Shown one piece after another: positions 5,616 to 5,674 of a stretch of DNA of 5,674 nucleotides. The position numbers and the translations under genes are program-made. The notes under the pieces are model-generated. The model saw only the letters and a program-made list of their open reading frames with translations. It searched no databases and had not been told where the DNA came from. Every line of letters starts with the position of its first letter. The stretch's first letter is position 1. Source of the stretch: Bacillota bacterium (GTDB lineage: Bacteria; Bacillota; UBA4882; UBA10575). Location: NCBI GenBank assembly GCA_003511465.1, contig DOID01000001.1, positions 18,467-24,140 of the forward strand, given 5' to 3'.

Positions 5616-5669
5616 GCTGGCTACCGCCCGCGCAACGAAGTGAAGAAAATTAAAGCCAGCTGAGTCGAC
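5607..5669. repeat. Imperfect inverted repeat downstream of nagB
   Basis: The left arm (5607-5622) pairs with the right arm (5654-5669) in three blocks: GTCG with CGAC, CTCA with TGAG, and GCTGGCT with AGCCAGC. One unpaired base on each side (5615 and 5665) interrupts them, giving 15 pairs. The enclosed 31 nt are G-C rich, then A-rich. No T-tract is seen before the window ends 5 nt later. It may be a transcript-end hairpin or part of a dispersed intergenic repeat. The remaining sequence to 5674 shows no gene start. Confidence 0.5.
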
Positions 5670-5674
5670 AAGCC

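Overview
The window holds one amino-sugar uptake and catabolism locus of an ordinary bacterial chromosome. Strong AGGAGG-type ribosome sites, TTGACA-type promoters and moderate base composition point to a Firmicute-like or related bacterium. The solute-binding protein has a signal peptide ending in A-F-A but no lipobox cysteine. It would therefore be released into a periplasm rather than lipid-anchored, which fits a two-membrane lineage (diderm Firmicutes, Thermotogae or spirochaete-like) better than a classic Gram-positive. The taxonomic reading is inference only.

Layout: positions 1-995 (minus strand) carry most of a ROK-family repressor, cut by the left edge. A 461-bp divergent intergenic region (996-1456) contains a likely promoter for each direction, a pair of direct repeats over the repressor promoter, and a long leader with several hairpins ahead of the transporter genes. 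Positions 1457-4755 (plus strand) encode a three-gene carbohydrate ABC importer: family 1 solute-binding protein, then two MalF/MalG-type permeases whose genes overlap by ATGA. A very strong 21-position hairpin without a T-tract separates the binding-protein gene from the permease genes. Positions 4874-5599 encode glucosamine-6-phosphate deaminase (nagB). The last 75 bp hold an imperfect inverted repeat, part of which recurs after the second permease gene.

How the genes work together (inference from families and order): the binding protein and permeases import an amino sugar or amino-sugar oligosaccharide, powered by an ATPase encoded elsewhere, since none is in the window. After phosphorylation, and deacetylation if the sugar is acetylated, NagB converts glucosamine-6-phosphate to fructose-6-phosphate and ammonia for glycolysis. 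The divergent ROK protein keeps sugar-binding and zinc motifs but lacks the kinase ATP motif, so it is most likely the local sugar-responsive repressor, as NagC is in other bacteria.

I did not find a clearly new biological system. The best leads are non-coding: the structured leader, the inter-cistronic hairpin, the repressor-promoter repeats and the recurring 11-bp motif after two stop codons.
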